Below are positions 25,787 to 34,578 of a DNA stretch of 64,000 bases, in pieces; positions within the stretch are counted from its first letter, which is position 1, and each line of letters starts with the position of its first letter. Source of the stretch: an uncultured Sphingomonadaceae bacterium (lineage in GTDB: Bacteria > Pseudomonadota > Alphaproteobacteria > Sphingomonadales > Sphingomonadaceae). The position numbers and the translations under genes are program-made. The stretch is from contig CANMVC010000001.1 of NCBI GenBank assembly GCA_947501325.1, forward strand, positions 682,001 through 746,000, given 5' to 3'. The notes below the pieces were generated by a model that saw only the letters and a program-made list of their open reading frames with translations, had not been told where the DNA came from and searched no databases.

Positions 25787-27616
25787 ATGGCTGACCGTTC
25801 CAAACTTGATGATCTGAAAGACGTGCTCGGTGGTACCGCGCGCGCCATGTCTCGCGAACCCGAAGTGGAGCTGGCTTACACCGCCGAAGCGCCATCACAG
25901 TCCGGCGAGCATCTTAAAGTGCCGATGCCAGCCCGTGATCTGCCACCCGACCAGGTTGCCCAGGCCCGAGGGTTTGCCGACAGTTTCTCGCTAAAATTAC
26001 GCTATCATAACGAAGCCCGCCATCGCAAAAATGCGCCGCACGAAGCCGTTGCGCGCGCCTGTTTCGATGCTTTGGAGCAAGTGCGGACCGATGCGCTCGG
26101 GTCCCGCAATATGAAGGGCGTGAACAGCAATCTCGACGCGGCGCTCACCATGCGGATGCGCTCGGACCCGATATCCCGCGCGCAGAATCGCGACGAAGTG
26201 CCTATTTCCACGGCTCTTGCGTTGCTCGCCCGGGAGAAACTGACCGGAGAGGCACCGCCCGAATCCACCCTGAAGGGTGTTGAAATGCTGCGGGAATGGA
26301 TTGAAGAAGGCGCTGGCGCTGATTTGGAAGGTTTGAACCTGACGCTGGATGATCAGGACAGTTTTGCGAAACTTTCGACGCAATTGCTGGAACATCTCGA
26401 CCTTATCAAGAGCGATGATGAAACATCCGAAGCCGATGATAGCGACGACGATTCCGATGAAGACAGCGATGACCAGGAAGATGATGGCGCAGATGACGAA
26501 GCCACTGGAGATCAGGGGCAGCAAGACATGCGCTCGGAACAATCCGAAGATGACGCGCAGGAAAGCGAAAGCGAGCTAAACGCCGACGATCTCGAAGAAG
26601 GCGCGGAAGAGGAAATGGGCGACGCGGGAGACGAGGGCATGATGCCCGTGCGTCCCAACCGCCCGATGTCCGACCTGCCGCCCGGCTTTGACTATGCGCC
26701 TTGGACCGAAAAATATGACGAGATTATCAGCGCCACCGAGCTATGTGACGACGAAGAGCTGACCCGGCTGCGCGCGTTTCTTGATCAGCAATTGACCAAT
26801 TTGCAGGGCGCAGTGACCAAGCTCGCCAATCGATTGCAACGCCGCCTGATGGCGCAGCAAAACCGCAGCTGGGACTTTGATCAGGAAGAAGGCATGCTCG
26901 ATGCCGCCCGCCTCGCCCGCGTCATCAGCAACCCGGCCCATAGCCTGTCTTACAAAATCGAGCGCGAAACCGATTTCCGCGATACGGTTGTTACCTTGCT
27001 GATCGACAATAGCGGCTCGATGCGTGGTCGGCCAATCAGCATTGCCGCGATCAGCGCCGATATCATGGCGCGCACGCTTGAACGTTGCGGTGTCAAAACC
27101 GAGATTTTGGGCTTTACCACTCGCGCCTGGAAAGGTGGCCAGTGTCGCGAAAGCTGGCTGGCAGCAGATCGTCCGGCCAATCCCGGACGGCTCAATGACC
27201 TGCGCCATATCATTTACAAACAGGCCGATGAACCATGGCGGCGGGCCCGGAAAAACCTCGGCCTGATGATGCGGGAAGGCCTGCTGAAAGAAAATATTGA
27301 TGGCGAGGCCCTGCTCTGGGCGCACAGCCGCCTGATCGCACGGCCCGAAGAACGCCGTATAATGATGGTGATCTCTGATGGCGCGCCGGTGGATGATTCA
27401 ACCCTGTCCGTCAATCACGGTGCCTATCTGGAAAACCATCTGCGCAAGGTGATCGACTGGATTGAAACCCGTTCACCCGTGCAATTGGTCGCGATCGGTA
27501 TCGGCCACGATGTGACGCGCTATTACAAGCGCGCCGTCACTATCATGGATGCCGAACAGTTGGGCGGAACGATGGTCGAACAATTGGCTGGCCTTTTTGA
27601 CGAGGAAAAGAAATGA
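25787..27616 (+). CDS. cobT: Cobaltochelatase subunit CobT
   Basis: 609 residues. N-terminal CobT domain, then a strongly acidic low-complexity section (about residues 206-285) and a C-terminal von Willebrand A domain whose MIDAS motif is [16 protein letters not shown] (about 404-419). Works with the AAA+ CobS and the large CobN in cobalt insertion for B12 synthesis. The stop of cobT overlaps the nitroreductase start by 4 bp (ATGA). Confidence 0.94.
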   Translation: MADRSKLDDLKDVLGGTARAMSREPEVELAYTAEAPSQSGEHLKVPMPARDLPPDQVAQARGFADSFSLKLRYHNEARHRKNAPHEAVARACFDALEQVRTDALGSRNMKGVNSNLDAALTMRMRSDPISRAQNRDEVPISTALALLAREKLTGEAPPESTLKGVEMLREWIEEGAGADLEGLNLTLDDQDSFAKLSTQLLEHLDLIKSDDETSEADDSDDDSDEDSDDQEDDGADDEATGDQGQQDMRSEQSEDDAQESESELNADDLEEGAEEEMGDAGDEGMMPVRPNRPMSDLPPGFDYAPWTEKYDEIISATELCDDEELTRLRAFLDQQLTNLQGAVTKLANRLQRRLMAQQNRSWDFDQEEGMLDAARLARVISNPAHSLSYKIERETDFRDTVVTLLIDNSGSMRGRPISIAAISADIMARTLERCGVKTEILGFTTRAWKGGQCRESWLAADRPANPGRLNDLRHIIYKQADEPWRRARKNLGLMMREGLLKENIDGEALLWAHSRLIARPEERRIMMVISDGAPVDDSTLSVNHGAYLENHLRKVIDWIETRSPVQLVAIGIGHDVTRYYKRAVTIMDAEQLGGTMVEQLAGLFDEEKK

Positions 27617-28284
27617 ACGTTACCGAAGCTGTCACATCCCGCCGTTCGGTCCGTCAATTTCTCGATAAGCCCGTTGACCAGAAAACCCTCCAGAAGATTC
27701 TCGAAACGGCCTCTCGCTCGCCCTCAGGCGGAAATACACAGCCTTGGAATGCGGTTGTTGTTGGCGGGGACGAGCTGACCCGGATCGCAGACGCGGTCAA
27801 AGCCAAAGTTCCGACCGCTCCGGCGGGGGAAAATATGGAGTATGATATTTATCCCAAGGCACTGGAAGGTCGCTACGAAGACCAGCGCCGCGCCGTCGGG
27901 AAGGGCATGTTCGAAGCCCTGAAGATTCCCAAGGAGGATGGTGGTGCCCGAATCAAGCAGATGATGGCAAACTGGGACAGTTTTGGCGCGCCCGTGCAGC
28001 TATTTACCTATACCCGCAAATATATGGGGCCGCCGCAATGGTCGGACATGGGCATGTGGCTGCAAACCGTCATGCTGCTACTCCGCGAAGAAGGGCTGGA
28101 TAGCTGCCCGCAAGAAATCTGGGCGATGTACGGCACCTATATGCGCGAACTGCTCGACATTGACGATGACCATATCTTTTTCTGCGGCATGGCCATTGGC
28201 TATCGCGATCCCGATGCGCCGATTAACAATTTTGACGTGCCGCGCGTGCCTTTAGCTGAAACTGTAAAATTTCGCGGATTCTAA
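27613..28284 (+). CDS. Nitroreductase-family FMN oxidoreductase
   Basis: 223 residues. The N-terminal signature [20 protein letters not shown] and [19 protein letters not shown] supply the FMN phosphate and ring contacts. C-terminal part: [20 protein letters not shown] then [19 protein letters not shown]. The family reduces nitroaromatics, quinones or flavins with NAD(P)H. Translationally coupled to cobT by a 4-bp overlap, but a direct role in cobalamin synthesis (as in the BluB branch of this superfamily) is not supported by its motifs. No clear terminator follows. Confidence 0.88.
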   Translation: MNVTEAVTSRRSVRQFLDKPVDQKTLQKILETASRSPSGGNTQPWNAVVVGGDELTRIADAVKAKVPTAPAGENMEYDIYPKALEGRYEDQRRAVGKGMFEALKIPKEDGGARIKQMMANWDSFGAPVQLFTYTRKYMGPPQWSDMGMWLQTVMLLLREEGLDSCPQEIWAMYGTYMRELLDIDDDHIFFCGMAIGYRDPDAPINNFDVPRVPLAETVKFRGF

Positions 28285-28334
28285 ACTCTTTAAAGTACTG
28301 ATAAATAGTCATTTTATTTTTGGATGTTTCATTT

Positions 28335-28350
28335 GGTGACAAATGTCACC
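28335..28350 (+). promoter_or_regulatory. CRP/FNR-type palindromic site before the CHAT operon
   Basis: ggtgacaaatgtcacc is a perfect inverted repeat matching the CRP core GTGA-N6-TCAC. It is centred about 46 bp upstream of the transcription start predicted from the -10 box at 28377. The downstream operon encodes an adenylate cyclase, so cAMP-CRP control is a natural hypothesis. Confidence 0.55.
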
Positions 28351-28353
28351 TGT

Positions 28354-28382
28354 TTCTCACCCTCGTGTCGATAAATTACTAT
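28354..28382 (+). promoter_or_regulatory. Candidate sigma-70 promoter of the CHAT operon
   Basis: Weak -35 ttctca (28354-28359) and -10 tactat (28377-28382) with 17-bp spacing, immediately downstream of the CRP-like palindrome. A poor -35 is what activator-dependent promoters often show. Assigned by eye only. Confidence 0.35.
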
Positions 28383-28383
28383 A

Positions 28384-28401
28384 CCAGACTCGAAAGTCTG
28401 G
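28384..28401 (+). promoter_or_regulatory. 5' leader hairpin
   Basis: ccagact / agtctgg, a perfect 7-bp stem closed by a cgaa tetraloop, at the predicted 5' end of the CHAT operon transcript. It may stabilise the mRNA. It has no T-run. Confidence 0.4.
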
Positions 28402-28492
28402 CCTAAGAACAGATGTGAGGGATAAAATCGGGTCGCAATCAGGGGGTTAAGCCATAACAGGCTCGACTGCCACTCGATATTGTGGGGGATAG

Positions 28493-31400
28493 ATGATCGA
28501 TCCGAGAAATTTTCGCTTGCCGTTGCTGGCATTGCTTCCTTTATTGGCCGCCACCTCCTCCCTTGCCCACGCCCAAGGAACGCCGGTATCGTTAAGGGAT
28601 AGCTTCCCTATTGGCTCCGGCGATGGCACGCTCTGTCAGGTTCAGGACAGAAGTATTGAGAATAAGGCCAAACAAAGCATGTTTGACCGTAGCTGGGCTG
28701 TGGTCTGCCGTGATTCCGCGCGACCAGTCGGCTTTGTCTATGCTTTCCGTGCGCCGGAAGATGATGTTTTGCAGCGTATTGCCCCGCATCGTATGGATGC
28801 GGTGTCCTGCCCCGACCAAGCCCAGCCGGCCGTAGTGGGAGGCATGAACCGGAGCACTTGTACGCTTTCCAGCGAGCCGGTTGCCTATTCGATATTTCAG
28901 GAACAACGCGGCAATATTACCTATGTTGCAGAGGGCCTGACGGTCTATGACAGCGCAACCTCGCTCGCGCTGAAGTCGATTATGGCTAACAAGATCGTCA
29001 AAGGCAAAATTGACATTGCATCAACCTCTATCGCCGATCCCTTCGCCTTTGCGCGGGTGCAAGCACTGACGCTAAAACCGGATCAGGCGCTGGCGGAAGG
29101 CTACCGCCGTAATTTAAGCGGGGATTATGCCGAGGCAGCCGCCTTTTTTGAAACATTGCAGCAACGGACAGCTGGTCTTGATGGCGTGGATATCAATCCG
29201 CAGGAATATTTCATCAACCGCGCCTTACAAAAATCAAATCTCGGTGAATTTGCAGAGGCTGATGAGCTATTCAATCAAGCGAAAGCACTGGATTCCGGTA
29301 ATGTCGTGAACCAGAAATTGCTGCGCAACTTTGAAGCCATGCACTTGCTCAATCAGGGGCGCTTTGAAGACGCGGTGACGCGGATTAACTTGCCGATCAC
29401 TGCCACGGAATTGCAAAGAGACGCGCTTGTCAGCGGTCTTACCATTACCCAGCCGATTGCGATGCGGATTAACGGCGATGACAAGACCTCCAATCTACTC
29501 GGGTTGAATGATGATCTGAAACTGACCACGGCAGAACGCGGACAGATTATTGATGCGCAGGCGCTGCAGCTGATCGGAACCGCCCAACGAATCCGGGGCG
29601 ACGCCGCAGCGGCACAAACATCGTTGACCACTGCGTATAATCAGGCGGTTGCTGTGCGCGATGGTCGGGTAACCTCGATCACCCGGCTGCGTACCCAGAT
29701 CTTGTCGGAATTGGCGCTGCTCGCGGAATCTCAGGGCGAATTTGCCAATGCGGAGCAACTGTTGCGCAATGCTTTGGAACTGGTCGAGCTGCGATATCCC
29801 GAAACCCGAGCGGTCAACGGCGCGAAAGCAAAGCTTGCAAGCTATTTGTTGCGCCGCGGAGAACAAAATGAAGCGCGGCAATATTACCGGGAAGTGGTCG
29901 ACAGCACGATTGGTAAACGCAGCGCCGCGACCGGTATTGCCAACCAATTGGCACCCTATTTCGAATTAATGACCGAAGATCCTGGTGCCACGGAAGAATT
30001 TTTCAAGGCCGCCCAGATTTTGGTGCGACCCGGTGTAGCAGAAACCCAAGCGGTTTTGTCACGCGAACTGAGCGGCGGTACAGATGAGGCCTCCCGATTA
30101 TTTCGTCAGTCAGGCAATCTTGATCGCAGCATCGAACGGCTCCGCATGCGCTTCACAGCTTTGGGCAAAGTCGAACAGACGGCATCCACCCGCCAACGGC
30201 GCAGCGACCTTGCTGCCGAGATTGAAGAATTGGAGCGTGCCCAACAGCTGACGATCGTCAGCCTGGCGCAATATCCCCAATATCGCGCCATTGCGGACAG
30301 CTCGATTGCGCTGGAAGAATTACGCGGCAGCATGACCGACGACGAAGCCTATATGCGCATGGCGATTGTCGGGAATGACATTTTCATTTTCTATGCAGAA
30401 AAAGACTTTGCGACCACTTATAAATCGCCAATCAGCGCCGATGCGCTGGACGAAAAAGTGGATCTGTTGCGCGCATCCATTTCCGCTTTTGAAAATGGTC
30501 AATATGTGACCTATCCCTTTGATATCGAAGCGTCCCGCGGCCTGTTCAACGATCTGATGGCACCTGTCTCGGAGCGACTGGCAGCAAAAAGCCATCTGAT
30601 TTTTGAACCCGATGGCGCGATGCTGCGCTTGCCGATTAATCTGCTGGTCGTCGATGACGCGTCTGTCGCCGATTATCTAGCACGGGTGGAACAACCGGAT
30701 GGCGATCCGTTTGACTATACCGGGGTACGCTGGCTGGGCATTGATACCAATATCAGCACGGCTGTGTCCGCCCGTGGATTTGCCGATGCTCGCAGGGCGC
30801 CCATTTCAAAAGCTTCGCGGCAATATCTCGGCCTTGGCAGCAATCAACCAGTGGGGGCCAATACCGGTGTCCGCAGCGTACGGGCAGCGGCCGGTGGCCT
30901 TGATGCGCAGTGCAATTGGGCATTGAGCGAATGGAACAATCCGATTTCCGATGCCGAGTTGGTCCAGGCCCGTTCGATAATCGGACAAGGCGGCTCTGAA
31001 ATACTCACGGGCAAAGCATTTTCTGATGATCAGATATTGGCGAAATCCGATATTTCCGATTACCGCATCCTGCATTTCGCGACCCATGGCCTGGTAACGG
31101 CGCCAAAGCCATCTTGTCCCGCAAAGCCCGCCTTGCTGACATCTTTTGGCGGTGAAAAATCAGACGGCTTACTCGCCTTTGACGAAATTTTCGACATGAA
31201 GCTCGATGCTGACATCGTTATTCTCTCGGCCTGCGATACGGCTGGCAAAGCCAGCATCCGGGCGACCCGCGAAGCTGGTGTGAGCAGCGGTGGCGGTACG
31301 GCACTGGACGGGCTCGTGCGTTCCTTCATTGGTGCCGGCAGCCGCTCCGTGCTGGCGAGCCATTGGCCCGCGCCTGATGACTTCAAAGCAACAGAGCGCC

Positions 31401-31633
31401 TGATTGGCGGACTGTTTGACAAGGGGCAAGGGCAATCCATTGCCTCGGCATTGCGTGTTTCGCAAAAAATACTGATGAACGATCCCACGACATCACATCC
31501 TTATTATTGGTCCGGCTTTGCCATTATCGGTGATGGATCAAGGCCGTTTTTGCCCGATGGCACCGGCGGCGACCAAAGCACCACTGCAGCGACAACCAGC
31601 AACTCTGACAGGGCGGTATCGAACTTGAAATAA
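28493..31633 (+). CDS. Exported TPR-CHAT domain (caspase-like) protein
   Basis: 1046 residues. Signal peptide about 1-27 (hydrophobic LPLLALLPLLAATSSLAHA). The middle (about 195-500) is helical with TPR-like units (LSGDYAEAAAFFETLQQ, LGEFAEADELFNQAKALDSG). The C-terminal CHAT domain (about 770-1020) keeps both members of the cysteine-protease dyad: His865 in HFATHGLV and Cys914 in ILSACDTAG, plus SVLASHWPAPD. CHAT proteins are caspase/separase-like peptidases, often with protein-interaction repeats. The stop overlaps the CHASE2 cyclase start by one base (TAATG). The signal peptide implies periplasmic or outer-surface action, unlike most cytoplasmic CHAT effectors. Substrate unknown; the downstream exoprotein is a candidate. 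Confidence 0.85.
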   Translation: MIDPRNFRLPLLALLPLLAATSSLAHAQGTPVSLRDSFPIGSGDGTLCQVQDRSIENKAKQSMFDRSWAVVCRDSARPVGFVYAFRAPEDDVLQRIAPHRMDAVSCPDQAQPAVVGGMNRSTCTLSSEPVAYSIFQEQRGNITYVAEGLTVYDSATSLALKSIMANKIVKGKIDIASTSIADPFAFARVQALTLKPDQALAEGYRRNLSGDYAEAAAFFETLQQRTAGLDGVDINPQEYFINRALQKSNLGEFAEADELFNQAKALDSGNVVNQKLLRNFEAMHLLNQGRFEDAVTRINLPITATELQRDALVSGLTITQPIAMRINGDDKTSNLLGLNDDLKLTTAERGQIIDAQALQLIGTAQRIRGDAAAAQTSLTTAYNQAVAVRDGRVTSITRLRTQILSELALLAESQGEFANAEQLLRNALELVELRYPETRAVNGAKAKLASYLLRRGEQNEARQYYREVVDSTIGKRSAATGIANQLAPYFELMTEDPGATEEFFKAAQILVRPGVAETQAVLSRELSGGTDEASRLFRQSGNLDRSIERLRMRFTALGKVEQTASTRQRRSDLAAEIEELERAQQLTIVSLAQYPQYRAIADSSIALEELRGSMTDDEAYMRMAIVGNDIFIFYAEKDFATTYKSPISADALDEKVDLLRASISAFENGQYVTYPFDIEASRGLFNDLMAPVSERLAAKSHLIFEPDGAMLRLPINLLVVDDASVADYLARVEQPDGDPFDYTGVRWLGIDTNISTAVSARGFADARRAPISKASRQYLGLGSNQPVGANTGVRSVRAAAGGLDAQCNWALSEWNNPISDAELVQARSIIGQGGSEILTGKAFSDDQILAKSDISDYRILHFATHGLVTAPKPSCPAKPALLTSFGGEKSDGLLAFDEIFDMKLDADIVILSACDTAGKASIRATREAGVSSGGGTALDGLVRSFIGAGSRSVLASHWPAPDDFKATERLIGGLFDKGQGQSIASALRVSQKILMNDPTTSHPYYWSGFAIIGDGSRPFLPDGTGGDQSTTAATTSNSDRAVSNLK

Positions 31634-33687
31634 TGGTAAATATAGCACCCCCAACCGACCCGGCTTCGTCAGGCCGCGATGTCAAAGCCGAAGCGCGCGG
31701 GATATTACAGTCTCTCCGCCGGCTGTTTGACCAGCTTGGTCCCATCCGGTTGGGTTCGACGATATTGTTCCTGTTCCTGGCTCTGCTGATGGCGCGGTTT
31801 AGCTGGACAACGCCGCTCATTCAGGACGCCGAACGCGCGCTTTACGATATGCGCGCATCCGTCTTCGCTCCAGAGGTGGAGAAAGAAGACCGGATTGTGA
31901 TGATCGTCTATAACGAGGACACGCTGAAACTAACCGGCCAGCGGTCTCCGGTCGATCGAACGATACTGGCACAGGCGCTCGAATCAATTGATGCGGCCAA
32001 GCCAAAATCCATCGGCATCGATATTCTCTTCACCATGCCGCAAGATGATGACGCATTGCTCGTTTCGGCCTTCAAGCAGCTGCAAACGCCGACATATATT
32101 GCTTATGCGGACCCAAAATATAATCCTGAAATCGCTTTTGCAGAACATGAATTTCTCACAGCGTTTCTCAGCGAGGTGCAAGGCGATACGCTCAATCCGA
32201 CGAGCATCAAGCTGAACACCGACGGTGACGGTGTGCAGCGGCGCTGGACTCCTCAAAATCCCGAAGCACCGCCATTTATGGCAATGGCACTGACCAAGCC
32301 CAATCCGAAATTTGAGGCCAATCAAGGCGCTATCCGCTATCTGGTGCCTTCAAATCCCGATATGCCGGTATTTGACAAATTCCCGATCGAAAGCTTTGCA
32401 GATCCGGAGATAGCCGAGATGTTGCAATCCTTTATCAAGGATAAATATGTCCTGATCGGCGGCGATTTTGTTGACCGCGACCGTTTTGAAACCCCCATTG
32501 GTTCCATCACCGACTTGCAGAGCGAAGACGGCAAGATGATCGGACTGGAAGTGCACGCACACATGCTCGCACAACTGCTGAATGATGACAGGCCCGCGCT
32601 GATCCCAAGCTGGATATTGTGGATCGCCGCCCTGATTGTCGCCTTATGCGGCGGACTTTCAGCGCTTATCATGGGCAATGCGGCAAAAGTCGGCGGCATA
32701 TTGGTTGGTCAGTTTGCATTTTTCCTGGTTTTTCCGTTTTTCTTGCAAAATCTTGGCGTCGACACATTGACCCTGCCAGCCTTTGGCTGGGCCTTGGGCT
32801 GGTTATTTGGCTATTCCTCCGTCGGATCTGCCGCGCGAACCATTAATTCAAAACAGCGGGCTTTCGCGCAAGGTGCTCTAGGTAAATATCTGCCAAAATC
32901 TATCGCAGGAGAAATCTTGCGGGATCCGGAAAAGCTCTCCCTGCACGGCGAAAAGCGTCAGATATTTGCGGTCTTCACCGATTTGGAAGGGTTTACAAAA
33001 TTAAGCCACGCCATCGAACCTGAAATGGTGGCCACCTTGCTCAACGACTATCTCGACCGGCTCAGCGAAGTCGCGCTCGAATATGGCGGTACCATCGACA
33101 AATTTGTGGGCGATGCGCTCGTCACTTTTTGGGGGGCTCCGATTGCTTATCCCGATGACGGCGAGCGCGCGGCTAAAGCCGCATATGCGCTTTACCAGGC
33201 CGGTGAAGAGTTTCGCAAGAACGTCCCCGAAGGCGTCCCCCCCATTGGCCGCACCCGGGTAGGGCTGCATTATGGCGACGCGATTGTCGGCAATTTTGGT
33301 GGCGAAGGGCGCATCCAGTATACTGCGCTGGGCGATGCCATGAACACGGCCGCCCGTTTGGAGGCCGCCAACAAGACGCTGGAAACGAAAGTCCTGGTCA
33401 GCAGAGAAGCAATGGAGCGCACCGGCCTCGATTGGTATCGTCCGATGGGCACCATAACCCTGCGCGGTCGCTCTACACCGGTGGAGGTTTTTGAGCCCGT
33501 ACCCGACTGGGAAGAAAAAGATCGCGCGGCAGTGACTGCCGTCATAGCCGCCCATAAAAAAGGTGATATTGATTACGTTCAGACACTTAGCACTATAGTG
33601 ACGCAATATGGCGAGGATCTGGGCCTCGCAAATTTGCGAAAAAGACTAGAAAAGACAGAAAATGGAGAAAGCTATGCACTCGGCTGA
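31633..33687 (+). CDS. CHASE2-domain class III adenylate cyclase
   Basis: 684 residues. One membrane segment (about 37-55), an extracytoplasmic CHASE2 sensor domain (about 65-315, with KPKSIGIDILFTMPQDDDAL), then three membrane segments (about 325-400) and a cytoplasmic class III cyclase domain (about 435-610). Metal-binding Asp are in FAVFTDLEGFTKL and KFVGDALVTFWGAP; YTALGDAMNTAARLEAAN carries the transition-state Asn/Arg. Lys in DKFVGD and Thr in YTALGD at the substrate-selecting positions fit class IIIb adenylate cyclases. Probably makes cAMP in response to an unknown periplasmic signal. Coupled by 1-bp and 14-bp overlaps to its neighbours. Confidence 0.88.
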   Translation: MVNIAPPTDPASSGRDVKAEARGILQSLRRLFDQLGPIRLGSTILFLFLALLMARFSWTTPLIQDAERALYDMRASVFAPEVEKEDRIVMIVYNEDTLKLTGQRSPVDRTILAQALESIDAAKPKSIGIDILFTMPQDDDALLVSAFKQLQTPTYIAYADPKYNPEIAFAEHEFLTAFLSEVQGDTLNPTSIKLNTDGDGVQRRWTPQNPEAPPFMAMALTKPNPKFEANQGAIRYLVPSNPDMPVFDKFPIESFADPEIAEMLQSFIKDKYVLIGGDFVDRDRFETPIGSITDLQSEDGKMIGLEVHAHMLAQLLNDDRPALIPSWILWIAALIVALCGGLSALIMGNAAKVGGILVGQFAFFLVFPFFLQNLGVDTLTLPAFGWALGWLFGYSSVGSAARTINSKQRAFAQGALGKYLPKSIAGEILRDPEKLSLHGEKRQIFAVFTDLEGFTKLSHAIEPEMVATLLNDYLDRLSEVALEYGGTIDKFVGDALVTFWGAPIAYPDDGERAAKAAYALYQAGEEFRKNVPEGVPPIGRTRVGLHYGDAIVGNFGGEGRIQYTALGDAMNTAARLEAANKTLETKVLVSREAMERTGLDWYRPMGTITLRGRSTPVEVFEPVPDWEEKDRAAVTAVIAAHKKGDIDYVQTLSTIVTQYGEDLGLANLRKRLEKTENGESYALG

Positions 33688-34477
33688 TATGAAGACACCT
33701 AAATCTGGAAAGAAATTGGGCAATTTAGGCAAAGTTGCGCTCGGCGCTGCCTTGCTTGTTGGAATGACCGGTACGGCCATTGCCCAGAACATGGTGGTGC
33801 GTTCTACAGGACCATCTGCCAAGTCCTATCCGGCAGGCAAAAAGCTTACCGACAATACGAAAATAACGCTCAAAAAGCTCGATCAAGTAACAATTCTTGG
33901 CAAAGGCGGCACGCGGGTCATCAAGGGCCCAGGGACATTTACTGTCAATCGCAGCGCTGCGCGCAAATCGAGCAGCTCGACCCGTCTGTCCAGCTTCATC
34001 AATAATCGCGGCAGCAGCCGGGCGAGAACCGGAGCCGTTCGCAGCGCCGGTGTTACAACGGCCGAAGTTGCACCCAGAAACCCTAATCTCTGGTATCTAG
34101 ACGTGACCAAGGGCGGAAAATTCTGTGTTTCGGATGCTAATGCCCTGGTGCTGTGGCGCCCGGACTATACTGGCTCCGCCACCGCCAGCATCGTGGAACC
34201 GACCAATGGCGCGGTAACCGAAGTCGCCTGGCGCAAAGGCAATCCGCTGAAAAGCTGGCCGAAGGCTGTTGCGCCTCTGACCAATGGCGCTAGCTATCGA
34301 TTGATCGGATCCAATGTCGAAAAATCTGTCGAGATTAATTTTGTACTGCTGAATGAACCACCGAAAAGCCTCGACGATGCGGCAGAGGTCCTGATTGCCA
34401 ATGGCTGTCAGAGCCAACTCGATCTGCTGGTCGAGACGCTGGACGAAGGATCATCGGACAGCCAGGAACAAGGTTAG
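33674..34477 (+). CDS. Exported protein of unknown function (FecR/SH3-like, basic centre)
   Basis: 267 residues from ATG 33674, which has a GGAG ribosome binding site six bases upstream; Met at 33662 is less likely. Signal peptide about 1-38 (VALGAALLVGMTGTAIAQ). Next a short beta region with TKITLKKLDQVTILGKGGTR and GPGTFTVN, which resembles the FecR or bacterial SH3 'threshold' fold, then a Ser/Arg-rich stretch and a C-terminal beta domain (FCVSDANALVLWRPDY) with two Cys. Similar small proteins accompany CHAT/CHASE2 loci in my recollection, but no function is established. It lies between the cyclase and the transporter gene. Confidence 0.65.
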   Translation: MHSADMKTPKSGKKLGNLGKVALGAALLVGMTGTAIAQNMVVRSTGPSAKSYPAGKKLTDNTKITLKKLDQVTILGKGGTRVIKGPGTFTVNRSAARKSSSSTRLSSFINNRGSSRARTGAVRSAGVTTAEVAPRNPNLWYLDVTKGGKFCVSDANALVLWRPDYTGSATASIVEPTNGAVTEVAWRKGNPLKSWPKAVAPLTNGASYRLIGSNVEKSVEINFVLLNEPPKSLDDAAEVLIANGCQSQLDLLVETLDEGSSDSQEQG

Positions 34478-34487
34478 ATTATAAAGA

Positions 34488-34523
34488 CGTTCACACCGTG
34501 AGTTGAGGGTCACGGCGTGAACG
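34488..34523 (+). promoter_or_regulatory. 14-bp stem hairpin between exported-protein and transporter genes
   Basis: cgttcacaccgtga (34488-34501) pairs with tcacggcgtgaacg (34510-34523) at 13 of 14 positions, with an 8-nt loop and no T-run. It lies 10 bp after the upstream stop and 55 bp before the next start. Likely an RNA-processing or attenuation structure, or an operator. Confidence 0.5.
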
Positions 34524-34578
34524 AAAACACAATATTTCCACGGGGTCGCGCAGGAAATATTGAAAACCGGGGAAGAAT

